From positions 20,084 through 84,083 of the forward strand of contig NZ_BDAC01000023.1 of NCBI RefSeq assembly GCF_002091635.1: DNA of 64,000 nt, given 5' to 3'. Below are positions 11,815 through 22,308 of this stretch, piece after piece; within the stretch, counting starts at the first letter, position 1, and each line of letters begins with the position of its first letter. The position numbers and the translations under genes are program-made. The DNA is from Pseudomonas indica NBRC 103045. Its GTDB lineage: Bacteria; Pseudomonadota; Gammaproteobacteria; Pseudomonadales; Pseudomonadaceae. The notes below the pieces were generated by a model. The model did no database searches and was not told the DNA's origin. It saw only the letters and a program-made list of their open reading frames with translations.

Positions 11815-11888
11815 GGACAATCTCGGGCACGGAAGCCGTTACCGCACCATGCCGGGCGGCGAGGGTCAAGGCATTGGAGGTGCGAATC

Positions 11889-11970
11889 GCGGATTAATCC
11901 GCTCCCAAGGGCTCGAGTACTGGGAGCGGGATCTTTCATCGGCCGGAGCTGCGGGCGAATGAATTCGCCC
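11889..11970. repeat. REP-like palindromes in the SulP/choX gap
   Basis: The 194-base gap holds a perfect 14-base palindrome (11889-11902) and a REP-type stem GGGCGAAT/ATTCGCCC (11953-11970) followed by CTACAA. The second unit recurs near 38090, 62241 and 62284, which marks it as a dispersed genomic repeat. Confidence 0.75.
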
Positions 11971-12008
11971 CTACAACCGTGGCCCGGCAAGCGCCGCGTA
12001 GTCCGGAT

Positions 12009-12935
12009 TCACATCTTGGCCTTCACCGCTGCCAGGGCTTCGCCGCCGTCGCGAGTGGTCACGCCTTCCAGCCATTGGTCAAGCACCTCGGGATGCGCCG
12101 CGATCCAGGCTTTCACCGCCTCGGCGTTGCTGCCCTTCTTCTCCAGCGCGGAGGCCATGATGCTGTTCTCCATTTCCTGGGTGAAGCTCAGGTTGGCGAG
12201 CAGCCGGGCGGCGTTCGGGCAAGCCTGCCGGTAGCCCTTGCGGGTCAGGGTGTAGACGCTGCCGCTGCTGCCGAAGTAGGCCTCGCCGCCCTTCAGGTAG
12301 CGCATGTCGATCTGCACGTTCATCGGATGCGGCGTCCAGCCGAGGAAGACAATGAAGCGCTGCCGCTTCACCGCGCGGGACACCTCGGAGAGCATGGCCT
12401 GTTCCCCCGACTCCACCAGCCGCCATTTGCCCAGGTCGAACTCGTTCTTGGCGATGATCTGCTGGAGCGACTGATTGGCCGGTGCGCCCGAGCCAATGCC
12501 GTAGATCTTCTGGTTGAAGCGGTCGGCGAATTTGTTCAGGTCGGCGAAATCCTTCACCCCGGCTTCCCAGACATAGGTCGGAACCGCCAGGGTGAATTCG
12601 GTGCCCTCCAGGTTTTTCGCCAACTGCTCCACATCGCCGTTGGCGACGAATTTGTCGTGGTAGCTCTGCTGGGCCGGCATCCAGTTGCCGAGGAAGGCAT
12701 CCACCAGACCGTCCTTGAGCCCGCCGAAGATGATCGGCACCGCGAGGGTATCGACCTTGGTCTGGTAGCCCATGCCGTCGAGCAGGAAGGTCGCGATGCC
12801 GTTGGTCACGGCGATGTCGCTCCAGCCCGGATCGGCCAGCTTCACCGTGGCGCAGCTGGCGTCCTCGGCCTGGGCGTGGAACGTGGCGGCCGACAGCAGA
12901 CAGCCGCCGGCGAGTACTGCGTTGAGTCTTTTCAT
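12009..12935 (-). CDS. choX: Choline/betaine ABC transporter binding protein (ChoX-like)
   Basis: Periplasmic solute-binding protein, 308 residues, with a signal peptide (MKRLNAVLAGGCLLSAATFHAQA, cleavage near 23) and an OpuAC-type fold. Sequences such as LADPGWSDIAVTNG and FLGNWMPAQQ resemble the choline-binding ChoX/OpuAC family. No permease or ATPase gene accompanies it, so it must share a transporter encoded elsewhere. It follows betC by 51 bases on the same strand, so the pair supplies binding of choline, or choline sulfate, and its hydrolysis. The exact ligand is inferred from context. Confidence 0.88.
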   Translation of the reverse strand: MKRLNAVLAGGCLLSAATFHAQAEDASCATVKLADPGWSDIAVTNGIATFLLDGMGYQTKVDTLAVPIIFGGLKDGLVDAFLGNWMPAQQSYHDKFVANGDVEQLAKNLEGTEFTLAVPTYVWEAGVKDFADLNKFADRFNQKIYGIGSGAPANQSLQQIIAKNEFDLGKWRLVESGEQAMLSEVSRAVKRQRFIVFLGWTPHPMNVQIDMRYLKGGEAYFGSSGSVYTLTRKGYRQACPNAARLLANLSFTQEMENSIMASALEKKGSNAEAVKAWIAAHPEVLDQWLEGVTTRDGGEALAAVKAKM

Positions 12936-12986
12936 GCCTTCCTCCCCTGGTTTTTCTCGGATGGGCGATGCGCCCGTTTTGTTTTT

Positions 12987-14495
12987 CTACGGCCTGGGAT
13001 AGCGCGCCCGGCGCTCCAGATCGTCCAGATCGATGTGATTGCGCATGTACTGCTGGCTGGCATCGACCCAAGGCTGGTGGTCCCAGCTGGTGCGCGTACC
13101 CTGCTCCAGCGCGGCGGCGACGAAGCGACGGCGGCGCTGGCTGGCCAGGGTCGCCGCATGGATTGCCGGGATGTCCCAGCGGGTGCGGGCCTCGCCGATG
13201 AAGTCGTCGAGCAGTGCGCGATAGGCCGGATAGAGCGCCAGATTGCGCTGCTCCTGCGGGTCTTCGAGCACGTCGAAGAGCAACGGCGCGTCCTGCTCCG
13301 AGTGCATGTATTTGTAGCGCCCGCGCCGGATCATCATCAGCGGGCTGGTGGTGCCTTCGGCCATGTATTCGCCGAACACTTCGTCGTGGCCGCCCTCGCC
13401 CGCCAGGTGCGGCAGCAGCGAGCGGCCATCCAGCGGCAGGTGCGGTTCCAGGCTGCCGCCGGCCAGTTCGACCAGGGTCGGCAGCAGGTCGATGGTCGAT
13501 ACCGCCGCGCCCACCCGATGGGCTGCGAAGCGGCGCGGCGCATGAATCAGCAGCGGTACCCGCGCGGCCATCTCGAACCAGTGCATTTTGTACCAGAGTC
13601 CCCGCTCGCCCAGCATGTCGCCATGGTCGCCGGAGAACACGATCAGGGTGTCGTCGGCCAAGCCGCAGGCTTCCAGGGTGCCGAGCAGCTTGCCGATGTT
13701 GTCGTCGATGTAGCTGCAGGCGCCGAAGTAGGCGCGGCGGGCGTCGCGGATCTTTTCTGGCGGCAGCGGCTTGTCCCAGAGGTCGATGACCTTGAGCAGG
13801 CGCTGCGAGTGCGGGTCCTGCTCGGCCTGGGGAATCGTCTGGCGCGGCAGCGGAATGTCGTCGTCCTGGTAGCGGTTCCAGTATTCGGCCGGGATGGTGT
13901 AGGGGTCGTGGGGATGGGTCATCGACACTGTCAGGCAGAACGGCCGGGTATCGTCGCCGCGTACGTGGTCGTAGAGATACTGCTGCGCCTTGAACAGCAC
14001 TTCTTCATCGAAATCCAGCTGGTTGGTGCGCACGCAGGGGCCGGCCTGCAGCACCGACGACATGTTGTGGTACCAGCTCGGCCGCACCTCCGGCTCGTCC
14101 CAGTTCACCGCCCAGCCGTAGTCGGCCGGGTAGATGTCGCTGGTCAGGCGTTCCTCGTAGCCGTGCAACTGGTCCGGGCCGCAGAAGTGCATCTTGCCGG
14201 ACAGCGCGGTGCGGTAGCCGAGGCGGCGCAGGTAGTGGGCATAGGTCGGCACGTCGGCCGGGAAGTCGGCGGCGTTGTCGTAGGCGCCGATCTTCGACGG
14301 CAACTGGCCGCTCACCAGGCTGAAACGCGAGGGCGCGCACAGCGGGCTGTTGCAGTAGGCGGCATCGAAGACCACGCCCTCGGCGGCGAGCCGGCCGAGG
14401 TTCGGCATCTTGATCGGCGAGGCCGGGTCGTGGATCGGCAGGATCGGCGCGGCCATCTGGTCGGCCATGATGAAGAGGATGTTCGGGCGCTTCAT
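12987..14495 (-). CDS. betC: Choline sulfatase
   Basis: Hydrolyses choline O-sulfate to choline and sulfate, supplying a precursor of the osmoprotectant glycine betaine. The 502-residue product is a type I sulfatase: the N-terminal metal site NILFIMADQM, the formylglycine motif C-A-P-S-R with the modified cysteine at residue 53, and the later GDHGDMLGERGLW block. The C-terminal region matches the choline-sulfatase branch. The frame is open to 15356 through the LysR gene, but MKRPNILF is the family start. No signal peptide is present, consistent with cytoplasmic action. Confidence 0.94.
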   Translation of the reverse strand: MKRPNILFIMADQMAAPILPIHDPASPIKMPNLGRLAAEGVVFDAAYCNSPLCAPSRFSLVSGQLPSKIGAYDNAADFPADVPTYAHYLRRLGYRTALSGKMHFCGPDQLHGYEERLTSDIYPADYGWAVNWDEPEVRPSWYHNMSSVLQAGPCVRTNQLDFDEEVLFKAQQYLYDHVRGDDTRPFCLTVSMTHPHDPYTIPAEYWNRYQDDDIPLPRQTIPQAEQDPHSQRLLKVIDLWDKPLPPEKIRDARRAYFGACSYIDDNIGKLLGTLEACGLADDTLIVFSGDHGDMLGERGLWYKMHWFEMAARVPLLIHAPRRFAAHRVGAAVSTIDLLPTLVELAGGSLEPHLPLDGRSLLPHLAGEGGHDEVFGEYMAEGTTSPLMMIRRGRYKYMHSEQDAPLLFDVLEDPQEQRNLALYPAYRALLDDFIGEARTRWDIPAIHAATLASQRRRRFVAAALEQGTRTSWDHQPWVDASQQYMRNHIDLDDLERRARYPRP

Positions 14496-14609
14496 TGCCT
14501 GGGTTATCTCATTCACTGTAGTTATGCGATAGTGCTGGCAGCCATCATTGGCCTCTCGGCCAGTACGGGTAAACCACACACGAATGGATGACTCGGATAA
14601 GCACGGCTT

Positions 14610-15542
14610 ATGCAAGAAACCTCTTCCGCGATGCCGCTCGACCTGCTGAGGGTGTTCGAGTCCGCCGGCCGCCAGTTGAGTTTCACCGCCGCCGCCCTGG
14701 AGCTGGGTACCACCCAGCCGGCGGTGAGCCAGCAGATCAAGCGGCTGGAAAAGCAGCTCGGCGCGCGGCTGTTCGATCGGGTTTACCGGGGTATCGAACT
14801 CACCGAAGCCGGCCGCGTCCTGCTGGAGCATGTGCAAGCCGGGCTGGCGGCCATCGAAGAAGGCATCGAGGCGGTCACCGCCCGGCCGCAGCACGAGGTG
14901 TTGCAGGTGGCCACCGACTTCGCCTTCGCCGCCTACTGGCTGATGCCGCGTCTGCCGCGCTTCCACCAGCTCCACCCGGAGATCGATGTCAGTCTGGTGA
15001 CCAGCGACCGCGGGCTCAACCTGCTGCGCTCCGACATCGACGTCGCCGTGGCTTTCGGCGACGGCCGCTTCAAGCACGGCGAAGCGCAACTGCTGTTCAT
15101 CGAAGAGGTGTTCCCCATCGCCAGCCCGCGCCTGCTGGAAGGCCGGCAACTGCCCCTGGCGCCGTCGGCCCTGGCAGATTTTCCGCTGCTGCATTTGAAG
15201 CCGGAAACGCGTAGTCGCTGGTTCGACTGGAGCGGCCTGTTCCGCGCCCTCGGCATCGCCCAGGCACCCGCGCCGGGTCTGCTGCGCTTCGACAACTACA
15301 CCCTGCTGATCCAGGCGGCGCTCGCCGGGCAGGGCGTGGCCATCGGCTGGCGCCACTTGGTCGATGACCTGCTGGAACAGGGGCTGCTCTGTCCGCTGCT
15401 GAAAGAGCGGGTACGCTCGTCGTACGGCTATTACCTGGTGCTGCCGGAGCGCAAGCGGCGTCAGCGGTTGACCCAGCGCTTCGTCGACTGGTTACAGGCG
15501 GAGCTGGCCGAAGAGAACGCAACGTCGTCGGGAGCCGTATAG
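14610..15542 (+). CDS. LysR-family regulator of the choline sulfatase genes
   Basis: A 310-residue LysR-type regulator. The N-terminal winged helix-turn-helix includes FTAAALELGTTQPAVSQQIKRLEKQLGARLFDR (about residues 24-56), followed by a substrate-binding domain. It is divergent from betC over a 114-base gap, the standard arrangement for a LysR activator of its neighbour. Choline sulfate or choline is the likely inducer by context. MPLDLLRVFE at 14631 is an alternative start. Its 3' end overlaps the convergent gene at 15461-16132 by 82 bases. Confidence 0.9.
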   Translation: MQETSSAMPLDLLRVFESAGRQLSFTAAALELGTTQPAVSQQIKRLEKQLGARLFDRVYRGIELTEAGRVLLEHVQAGLAAIEEGIEAVTARPQHEVLQVATDFAFAAYWLMPRLPRFHQLHPEIDVSLVTSDRGLNLLRSDIDVAVAFGDGRFKHGEAQLLFIEEVFPIASPRLLEGRQLPLAPSALADFPLLHLKPETRSRWFDWSGLFRALGIAQAPAPGLLRFDNYTLLIQAALAGQGVAIGWRHLVDDLLEQGLLCPLLKERVRSSYGYYLVLPERKRRQRLTQRFVDWLQAELAEENATSSGAV

Positions 15543-16132
15543 CGGATCGTAATCCGCTGGCGCAGGTGCTGCGGCGACTCCAGTTCGTCGGCCAGGGCGG
15601 CGGCGAAGCGGCGCAGGCGATACAGCTCGCTATCCGGGTCGGCATGCGCGGCATTGCGGAAATCGTCGAGGTCGAAGCGCCAGGTGATCGGCGGCGGCGT
15701 GACCAGGGTCCAGTCCAGCGGGCCGTCGAGCAGCAGATGTCGCTCGGCGTCGCCGATCAGGTCGGCCTCGATGATCAGCAACAGGTGTTTCACCCCGACC
15801 CGGGGCAGGCCGACGTTCAGCGCCGCCAGCATGTCCAGGGGAGAACCGGCACTGTTCGGCGGTCTGTCGGCGGCGCCGTCGGGCAGGTTCGGCGCCTGGT
15901 GATAGATCACCACGGCATCCATCCCGGCCACGCTCTCGCTGACGCTCAGCGGGTCGTACAGATCGCCGAGCTTGGCGCGCAGGCCGGGGTGTACGTCGAT
16001 GGCGTTAAGGTCGCCGACCACCGCTACCGCTTCATGTTGACGGCTGAGCCACTCGCTCAGCAGCGCGCTGCCCAGGCTCGAATGCGCCCCGTAAAGGGCG
16101 AGTTTGAGCACACGGGTTTCAGCGTTCTTCAT
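15461..16132 (-). CDS. Rossmann-type NAD(P)-binding protein, unknown function
   Basis: A 223-residue protein. The N-terminus KLALYGAHSSLGSALLSEWLSRQH looks like an atypical short-chain or NmrA-like Rossmann fold with GAHSSLG in place of the usual GxxGxxG. Downstream there are segments resembling sugar-epimerase-like NAD(H)-binding proteins (DAVVIYHQAPN, LLLIIEADLIGDAE, DWTLVTPPPITW). No active-site Tyr-Lys pair is evident. The last 27 codons are antisense to the end of the LysR gene, an unusually long convergent overlap. The coding assignment rests on frame length, start context and domain feel; function unknown. Confidence 0.7.
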   Translation of the reverse strand: MKNAETRVLKLALYGAHSSLGSALLSEWLSRQHEAVAVVGDLNAIDVHPGLRAKLGDLYDPLSVSESVAGMDAVVIYHQAPNLPDGAADRPPNSAGSPLDMLAALNVGLPRVGVKHLLLIIEADLIGDAERHLLLDGPLDWTLVTPPPITWRFDLDDFRNAAHADPDSELYRLRRFAAALADELESPQHLRQRITIRYTAPDDVAFSSASSACNQSTKRWVNR

Positions 16133-16149
16133 GCCGTCGGGCTATCCGC

Positions 16150-16470
16150 TCAACGCCGCGACAACATCAGGCCGACCAGGGTGGCGGCGCCGACGATCAG
16201 GCCCAGGCCGAGCACGGCGGTGGACCAGGGATGCTCGTGGGCGTACTGGTTGGCCAGTTGCCCCGCCCGGCGCGTTTGCAGCGACATGCGCTCCAGGCGC
16301 GGGGAGGAATATTCCCAGAGGTGTTCGGCCCGCGCCCGCAGGTTGTCCAGGGTGTGCCGCGATTCCTTGCTGGCGCCTTGCTTGAGTTCGTCGAGGGCGG
16401 CCATCAGGTTGTGGATTTCTCGCTCGATCTGCTCGGCCGTAGTGGGCTGGTGTGAATTGAACAGGCCCAT
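16150..16470 (-). CDS. DUF883 family (ElaB/YqjD-like) membrane-anchored protein
   Basis: A 106-residue protein. A hydrophilic helical N-terminal two-thirds (AEQIEREIHNLMAALDELKQGAS...) is followed by a C-terminal glycine-zipper transmembrane segment (STAVLGLGLIVGAATLVGLML, about 83-103) and basic end SRR. This is the ElaB/YqjD pattern; those E. coli proteins are inner-membrane anchored, ribosome-associated and induced in stationary phase. The start at 16470 has GGGAGA about eight bases upstream; a longer frame starts at 16536. Function here is inferred from the family only. Confidence 0.82.
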   Translation of the reverse strand: MGLFNSHQPTTAEQIEREIHNLMAALDELKQGASKESRHTLDNLRARAEHLWEYSSPRLERMSLQTRRAGQLANQYAHEHPWSTAVLGLGLIVGAATLVGLMLSRR

Positions 16471-16557
16471 GGCATGGTCTCCCGTGTCGATGAGTGTGGT
16501 GTTTTTGACCGCCGCTACGGCCAGAGGTGCCTCCATTCATCGTAAAACACGGGGCTC

Positions 16558-16941
16558 TCAGACTTCGTAGAGTTCCAGCGGCAAATGGTCCGGGTCGGCG
16601 AAGAAGGTGAAGCGCTTGCCGGTGAGCGCATCGCTACGCACCGGTTCGGTGGCCACGCCCTGGGCATTGAGTTCGGCGATTGCCGCGTCCAGGTCGTCCA
16701 CCGCGAACGCCAGGTGTCGCAGCCCACGGGCCTCCGGGTAGGACGGCCGGGGCGGCGCGCCGGGGAAGGAGAACAGTTCCAGTTGGCTGTCGCCCAGGCG
16801 CAGGTCGAGCTTCCAGGAGTCGCGTTCGGCGCGGTAGGTCTCGGCGATCACTTCCAGCCCCAGCACCTGGGTGTAGAAGTGCTTCGAGCGCGGGTAGTCC
16901 GAGCAGATCAGGGCGACGTGATGGAGTTTTTTCAGCGGCAT
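16558..16941 (-). CDS. VOC/glyoxalase-like protein (YaeR type)
   Basis: A 127-residue single-domain vicinal oxygen chelate protein: KKLHHVALICSDYPRSKHFYTQVLGLEVIAETYR at the start, LRHLAFAVDDLDAAIAEL in the middle and FFADPDHLPLELYEV at the end. The two half-repeats carry metal-ligand-type His and Glu residues. It resembles the YaeR/GloA2-like group, whose substrates are mostly unknown. The frame is open upstream to 17313 across trpA, but MPLKKLHHVAL is the family start. Confidence 0.85.
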   Translation of the reverse strand: MPLKKLHHVALICSDYPRSKHFYTQVLGLEVIAETYRAERDSWKLDLRLGDSQLELFSFPGAPPRPSYPEARGLRHLAFAVDDLDAAIAELNAQGVATEPVRSDALTGKRFTFFADPDHLPLELYEV

Positions 16942-17012
16942 GGCGATCTCCGGGCATGGAACCGGATGGACCGGAGCGGCAGGCGAAGGTTTCGCACTTT
17001 CCGTCGGGCATG

Positions 17013-17048
17013 AAAAAACCGCTGCTCCCTTGGCGGGAGACAGCGGTT
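17013..17048 (-). terminator. Intrinsic terminator of trpBA
   Basis: On the minus strand, 15 bases after the trpA stop, an outer 8-bp stem (17041-17048 with 17017-17024) plus inner CTCCC/GGGAG pairing is followed by a run of T. This is a typical rho-independent terminator ending the trpBA transcript before the VOC gene. Confidence 0.85.
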
Positions 17049-17062
17049 CGTTCGACAAGCGG

Positions 17063-19201
<2,139 letters not shown>

Positions 19202-19331
19202 GAGTCAGTACTCCCTCTCTCGTCCGTAGTGAAACTAAGAAAGTGTGATTGATTTAACGCTATGCGCAGAACTTCGGTTCATGCTGGACGGTCGCAGTCA
19301 CACGGCACCGGGCCGGCAACGGAGAAACGTT

Positions 19332-19832
19332 ATGAAGCACGGAATGAAGATGGCGGGAATGACACTTGCTGTGATGGTGGGAGCGGCCCAGGCACAAACG
19401 ACGGAGCTGGATGGGATCGGCGTATCCCGCGACGTTCCCTGTAACGGCCAGGACGTGAGCATCAGCGGCAACGGCAATCGGTTTCGCCTGAGTGGCGGCT
19501 GCGGCCAGGTGATAGTGCATGGCTCGGAGCAAAGGATCGAACTTGGCGACGCCAGCCGTGTGGAAATCACCGGCGTTGGAAACCAGGTACAAGCCGGAAG
19601 GATTAACCAACTGGATGTGAGCAGCACCGGGCATCGGGTGAAGGCCACTCTGCATGGTGAGGCCGAGCGGCCGGCGCAAGTCATGGTATATGGCGCGGAG
19701 AATATTCTGACCCTCGGCTTCGAGGGCCCCGCGCAGGTGGATATCAGTGGTACTGGCCAGCAGCTCGACTGGCGCGGAGACGAGCCGCAAATCTCCACCA
19801 GCGGTGTCGATCATCGGATCGAGCGACACTAG
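19332..19832 (+). CDS. Secreted DUF3060-like protein inserted between trpB and trpI
   Basis: A 166-residue protein with a signal peptide (MKHGMKMAGMTLAVMVGAAQAQ, cleavage near 21). The mature part is repetitive and beta-rich, with units such as DVSISGNGNRFRLSGGCGQVIVHGSEQRIEL and VEITGVGNQV. This is the pattern of DUF3060 proteins, likely a small beta-helix or beta-sandwich in the periplasm or outside. The start at 19332 has GGAGA six bases upstream. Base composition is less GC-rich than its neighbours. It interrupts the normally adjacent trpI and trpBA and is flanked by duplicated control DNA. Function unknown. Confidence 0.8.
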   Translation: MKHGMKMAGMTLAVMVGAAQAQTTELDGIGVSRDVPCNGQDVSISGNGNRFRLSGGCGQVIVHGSEQRIELGDASRVEITGVGNQVQAGRINQLDVSSTGHRVKATLHGEAERPAQVMVYGAENILTLGFEGPAQVDISGTGQQLDWRGDEPQISTSGVDHRIERH

Positions 19833-19851
19833 TGCCTTGGTGGCGGCTTGC

Positions 19852-19894
19852 TGGGAAAGCGAATAGAGTGCCCTGACCTGTCAGGAAAACTCCC
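19852..19894. repeat. Direct repeat copy B of the trpI-trpB control region
   Basis: This is the second, degenerate copy of the 19158-19201 sequence, ending seven bases before the trpI start codon. The TrpI-type site is altered here: on the minus strand it reads GGGAG-N5-CTGAC instead of GTGAG-N5-CTGAC. It may serve as the present trpI promoter and autoregulatory site. Confidence 0.65.
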
Positions 19895-19900
19895 ATTCAT

Positions 19901-20854
19901 ATGAGCCGAGACCTACCTCCGCTGAATGCCTTGCGAGCCTTCGAGGCTGCTGCTCGCCTGCAAAGCATCAGCCGCGCCGGCGCGGAGTTGCACGTCACCC
20001 ACGGGGCCATAAGCCGACAGATTCGTGCGCTGGAAGAACAACTAGGGGTCAGTCTGTTCGACAAGGATGGCCGTGGGGTGAAACTTACCGGTGCCGGCGT
20101 GCGCCTGCGTGATGCCGCGTCCGATGCATTCGAGCGGTTGCGCGGTGCTTGCGCCGAGCTGAAACGGCACCAGGCCGATGCCCCGTTCGTCCTCGGCTGT
20201 CCGGGCAGCCTGCTGGCGCGCTGGTTCATTCCGCGCCTGGACCGGCTCAACCGCGCCTTGCCGGAACTGCGCCTGCAACTCTCGTCCAGCGAAGGCGACC
20301 TCGACCCGCGCCGCCCCGGCGTGGACGCCACCCTGCTGTTCGCCGAAAAGCCCTGGCCGGCTGATATGCAGGTCTTCGAACTGGCGGCCGAATGCATCGG
20401 CCCGGTGCTCAGCCCCCGCTATGCCCGATCAGCCGAACTGAGCGGCGCGGCACCGGACGCATTGCTGAGCGAGGCCCTGCTGCACACCGCCTCGCGCCCG
20501 CAGGCCTGGCCGAACTGGGCCGCCGCCAACGGCCTGCCACCCACGGCGCTGCGCTACGGACAGGGATTCGAGCACCTGTACTACCTGCTGGAGGCGGCGG
20601 TGGCGGGCCTCGGCGTGGCCATCGCCCCCCAGCAACTGGTGGCGGACGACCTCGCCGCCGGCCGTCTGATCGCCCCCTGGGGCTTCGTCGAAACCCCGGC
20701 GCGACTGGCACTGTGGGTGCCGGCCCGGCACAACGACCCCCGTGCCGAGCGGTTGGCGGCGTGGTTGCGGGCTCAACTGAGGCCCGCTTCGGAAGCTGAT
20801 CTACGGAGTAAAAAAAGGGCGCAAGATGCGCCCATGCTGCCCAAGTCGCCTTAG
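19901..20854 (+). CDS. trpI: TrpI, LysR-family activator of trpBA
   Basis: A 317-residue LysR regulator starting [20 protein letters not shown], with helix-turn-helix [31 protein letters not shown] (about residues 24-54). The core [27 protein letters not shown] and [27 protein letters not shown] are as I remember them from P. aeruginosa TrpI. It activates trpBA with indoleglycerol phosphate. About 25 extra C-terminal residues reach into a terminator hairpin of galE. Its stop shares bases with the convergent galE stop. It is displaced about 650 bases from its expected place next to trpB. Confidence 0.94.
   Translation: MSRDLPPLNALRAFEAAARLQSISRAGAELHVTHGAISRQIRALEEQLGVSLFDKDGRGVKLTGAGVRLRDAASDAFERLRGACAELKRHQADAPFVLGCPGSLLARWFIPRLDRLNRALPELRLQLSSSEGDLDPRRPGVDATLLFAEKPWPADMQVFELAAECIGPVLSPRYARSAELSGAAPDALLSEALLHTASRPQAWPNWAAANGLPPTALRYGQGFEHLYYLLEAAVAGLGVAIAPQQLVADDLAAGRLIAPWGFVETPARLALWVPARHNDPRAERLAAWLRAQLRPASEADLRSKKRAQDAPMLPKSP
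20810..20833 (-). terminator. Intrinsic terminator of galE, inside the 3' end of trpI
   Basis: On the minus strand a perfect 6-bp stem GGGCGC/GCGCCC (20817-20833, 5-base loop) is followed by seven T residues. It lies 18 bases past the galE stop codon, within the last codons of convergent trpI. Confidence 0.85.
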
Positions 20855-21906
20855 CTGGCCAGCGAAACCTTGACCTTCTCCGGCTTGCGGGCCGGTTCGC
20901 GGTAACCGTCCGGGTTTTGCGTCTGCCAGCGCCAGGCGTCGCTGAGCATGGCGTGCAGGTCGCGTTCGGCGCGCCAGCCCAGTTCGCGCAGGGCCTTGCC
21001 GGGGTCGGCCCAGCACTGGGCGATGTCTCCCGGCCGGCGGGCGACGAAGCGGTGCGGTAGCGGCCGGCCGATCACCTCTTCGAAGGCGCGCACCATTTGC
21101 AGCACCGAGTAGCCCTGGCCGGTGCCGAGGTTCCAGACCGAGACGCCCTGCTGGCGGTCGAGTCGTTCCAGGGCCTTGAGATGCCCCTTGGCCAGGTCCA
21201 CCACATGGATGTAGTCACGCACGCCGGTGCCGTCGGCGGTGGGGTAGTCGTTGCCGTAGATGCTGAGGCGCTTCAGGCGCCCCACCGCCACTTGCAGCAT
21301 GTAGGGCAGCAGGTTGTTGGGGATGCCGTTGGGGTCTTCGCCGATCCGGCCGGACGGGTGGGCGCCGATGGGGTTGAAGTAGCGCAGCAGGCCGATGGAC
21401 CAGCACGGATCGGAGTTGGCCAGTCCCTTGAGGACGTTTTCCGCCATCAGCTTGGATTGGCCATAGGGGTTGGTGGGGATGCCGGTAGGGCAGTCCTCGC
21501 GGATCGGCATGCTCACCGATTCGCCGTAGACGGTCGCCGAGGAGCTGAAGACCAGCTTGTAGACCCCCGCGCTGCGCATTGCCTGGCACAGCGCGATGCT
21601 GCCGCCGACGTTGGTTTCGTAGTAGTGCAGCGGCTCGCGGACGCTCTCGCCCACCGCCTTCAGCCCGGCGAAGTGCATCACGGCTTCGATGGGATAATCG
21701 CGGAAGACGCGCTCCAGCAGGTCGCGGTCGAGGATGTCGCCGAGGACGAACTCGACCCGTTTCCCGGTCAGTTGCTCCACGCGCTCCAGCGCCAGCCGCG
21801 AGCTGTTGCACAGGTTATCCAGCACCACGACCCGGTGGCCGGCTTCGAGCAGTTCCAGCACGGTATGCGAACCGATGTAACCCGCACCCCCGGTTACCAA
21901 AATCAT
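20851..21906 (-). CDS. galE: UDP-glucose 4-epimerase
   Basis: Interconverts UDP-glucose and UDP-galactose using tightly bound NAD. The 351-residue extended SDR protein has the N-terminal GGAGYIGSH motif, the catalytic SSSATVYG serine region and YGQSK (catalytic Tyr and Lys, about residues 149-153). The GGGGGTAG ribosome site precedes the ATG. It is divergent from an operon containing UDP-galactopyranose mutase, and so would supply that enzyme's substrate. Its C-terminus ends [11 protein letters not shown], slightly longer than the usual 338 residues. Confidence 0.95.
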   Translation of the reverse strand: MILVTGGAGYIGSHTVLELLEAGHRVVVLDNLCNSSRLALERVEQLTGKRVEFVLGDILDRDLLERVFRDYPIEAVMHFAGLKAVGESVREPLHYYETNVGGSIALCQAMRSAGVYKLVFSSSATVYGESVSMPIREDCPTGIPTNPYGQSKLMAENVLKGLANSDPCWSIGLLRYFNPIGAHPSGRIGEDPNGIPNNLLPYMLQVAVGRLKRLSIYGNDYPTADGTGVRDYIHVVDLAKGHLKALERLDRQQGVSVWNLGTGQGYSVLQMVRAFEEVIGRPLPHRFVARRPGDIAQCWADPGKALRELGWRAERDLHAMLSDAWRWQTQNPDGYREPARKPEKVKVSLAS

Positions 21907-22308
21907 CGCTGCTACCCCCTTTTCGAGCAGGTCGGTCGTTCGTCATGCCCGATCGCTGCGTTCCGTCCCGGACCCGAGCCGAGCGCGTCGGCGCAAGCCG
22001 CCCCCTACCCCGTGGCGGCAGGCGCAACAGGGTGTGGCATGAGTGCCAGGGCTCGATCAGTTACAGGGATTCCGACGGGCCAAGGGCCGTTTGAGTTCCG
22101 GTGGATTCGTCTCGCAGGGGCCGTTGCGGCTTCGGATGACCGGAAGGAACCCAGGGCCGTTTCCGCCATCCACTAAGAGGCGGCTGGGTCCGACCCGATT
22201 CCCGGATGGACTCCCGATCCGGCCGCCACGTCGTTCAATCATCCGTGGACGCTGCCCACGAGGGCGGCAGGGAAGCCTTGCGTGCCGCTCGTACTACGAG
22301 GAAGAACC
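21907..22308. promoter_or_regulatory. Divergent galE/glycosyltransferase control region with spaced repeats
   Basis: A 402-base non-coding gap between divergent genes. A GGCCGTT core occurs three times in direct orientation at 22085, 22119 and 22155, that is at 34- and 36-base spacing. The third overlaps an imperfect inverted repeat (arms near 22134-22145 and 22161-22171). No convincing -35/-10 pair stands out. The spacing, close to whole helical turns, suggests a regulator binding array, but this is inference. Confidence 0.4.

Noticed and set aside
12987..15356. A 789-residue frame that would extend choline sulfatase upstream
   Set aside because: The extra part is antisense to the LysR gene; the sulfatase start MKRPNILF is conserved.
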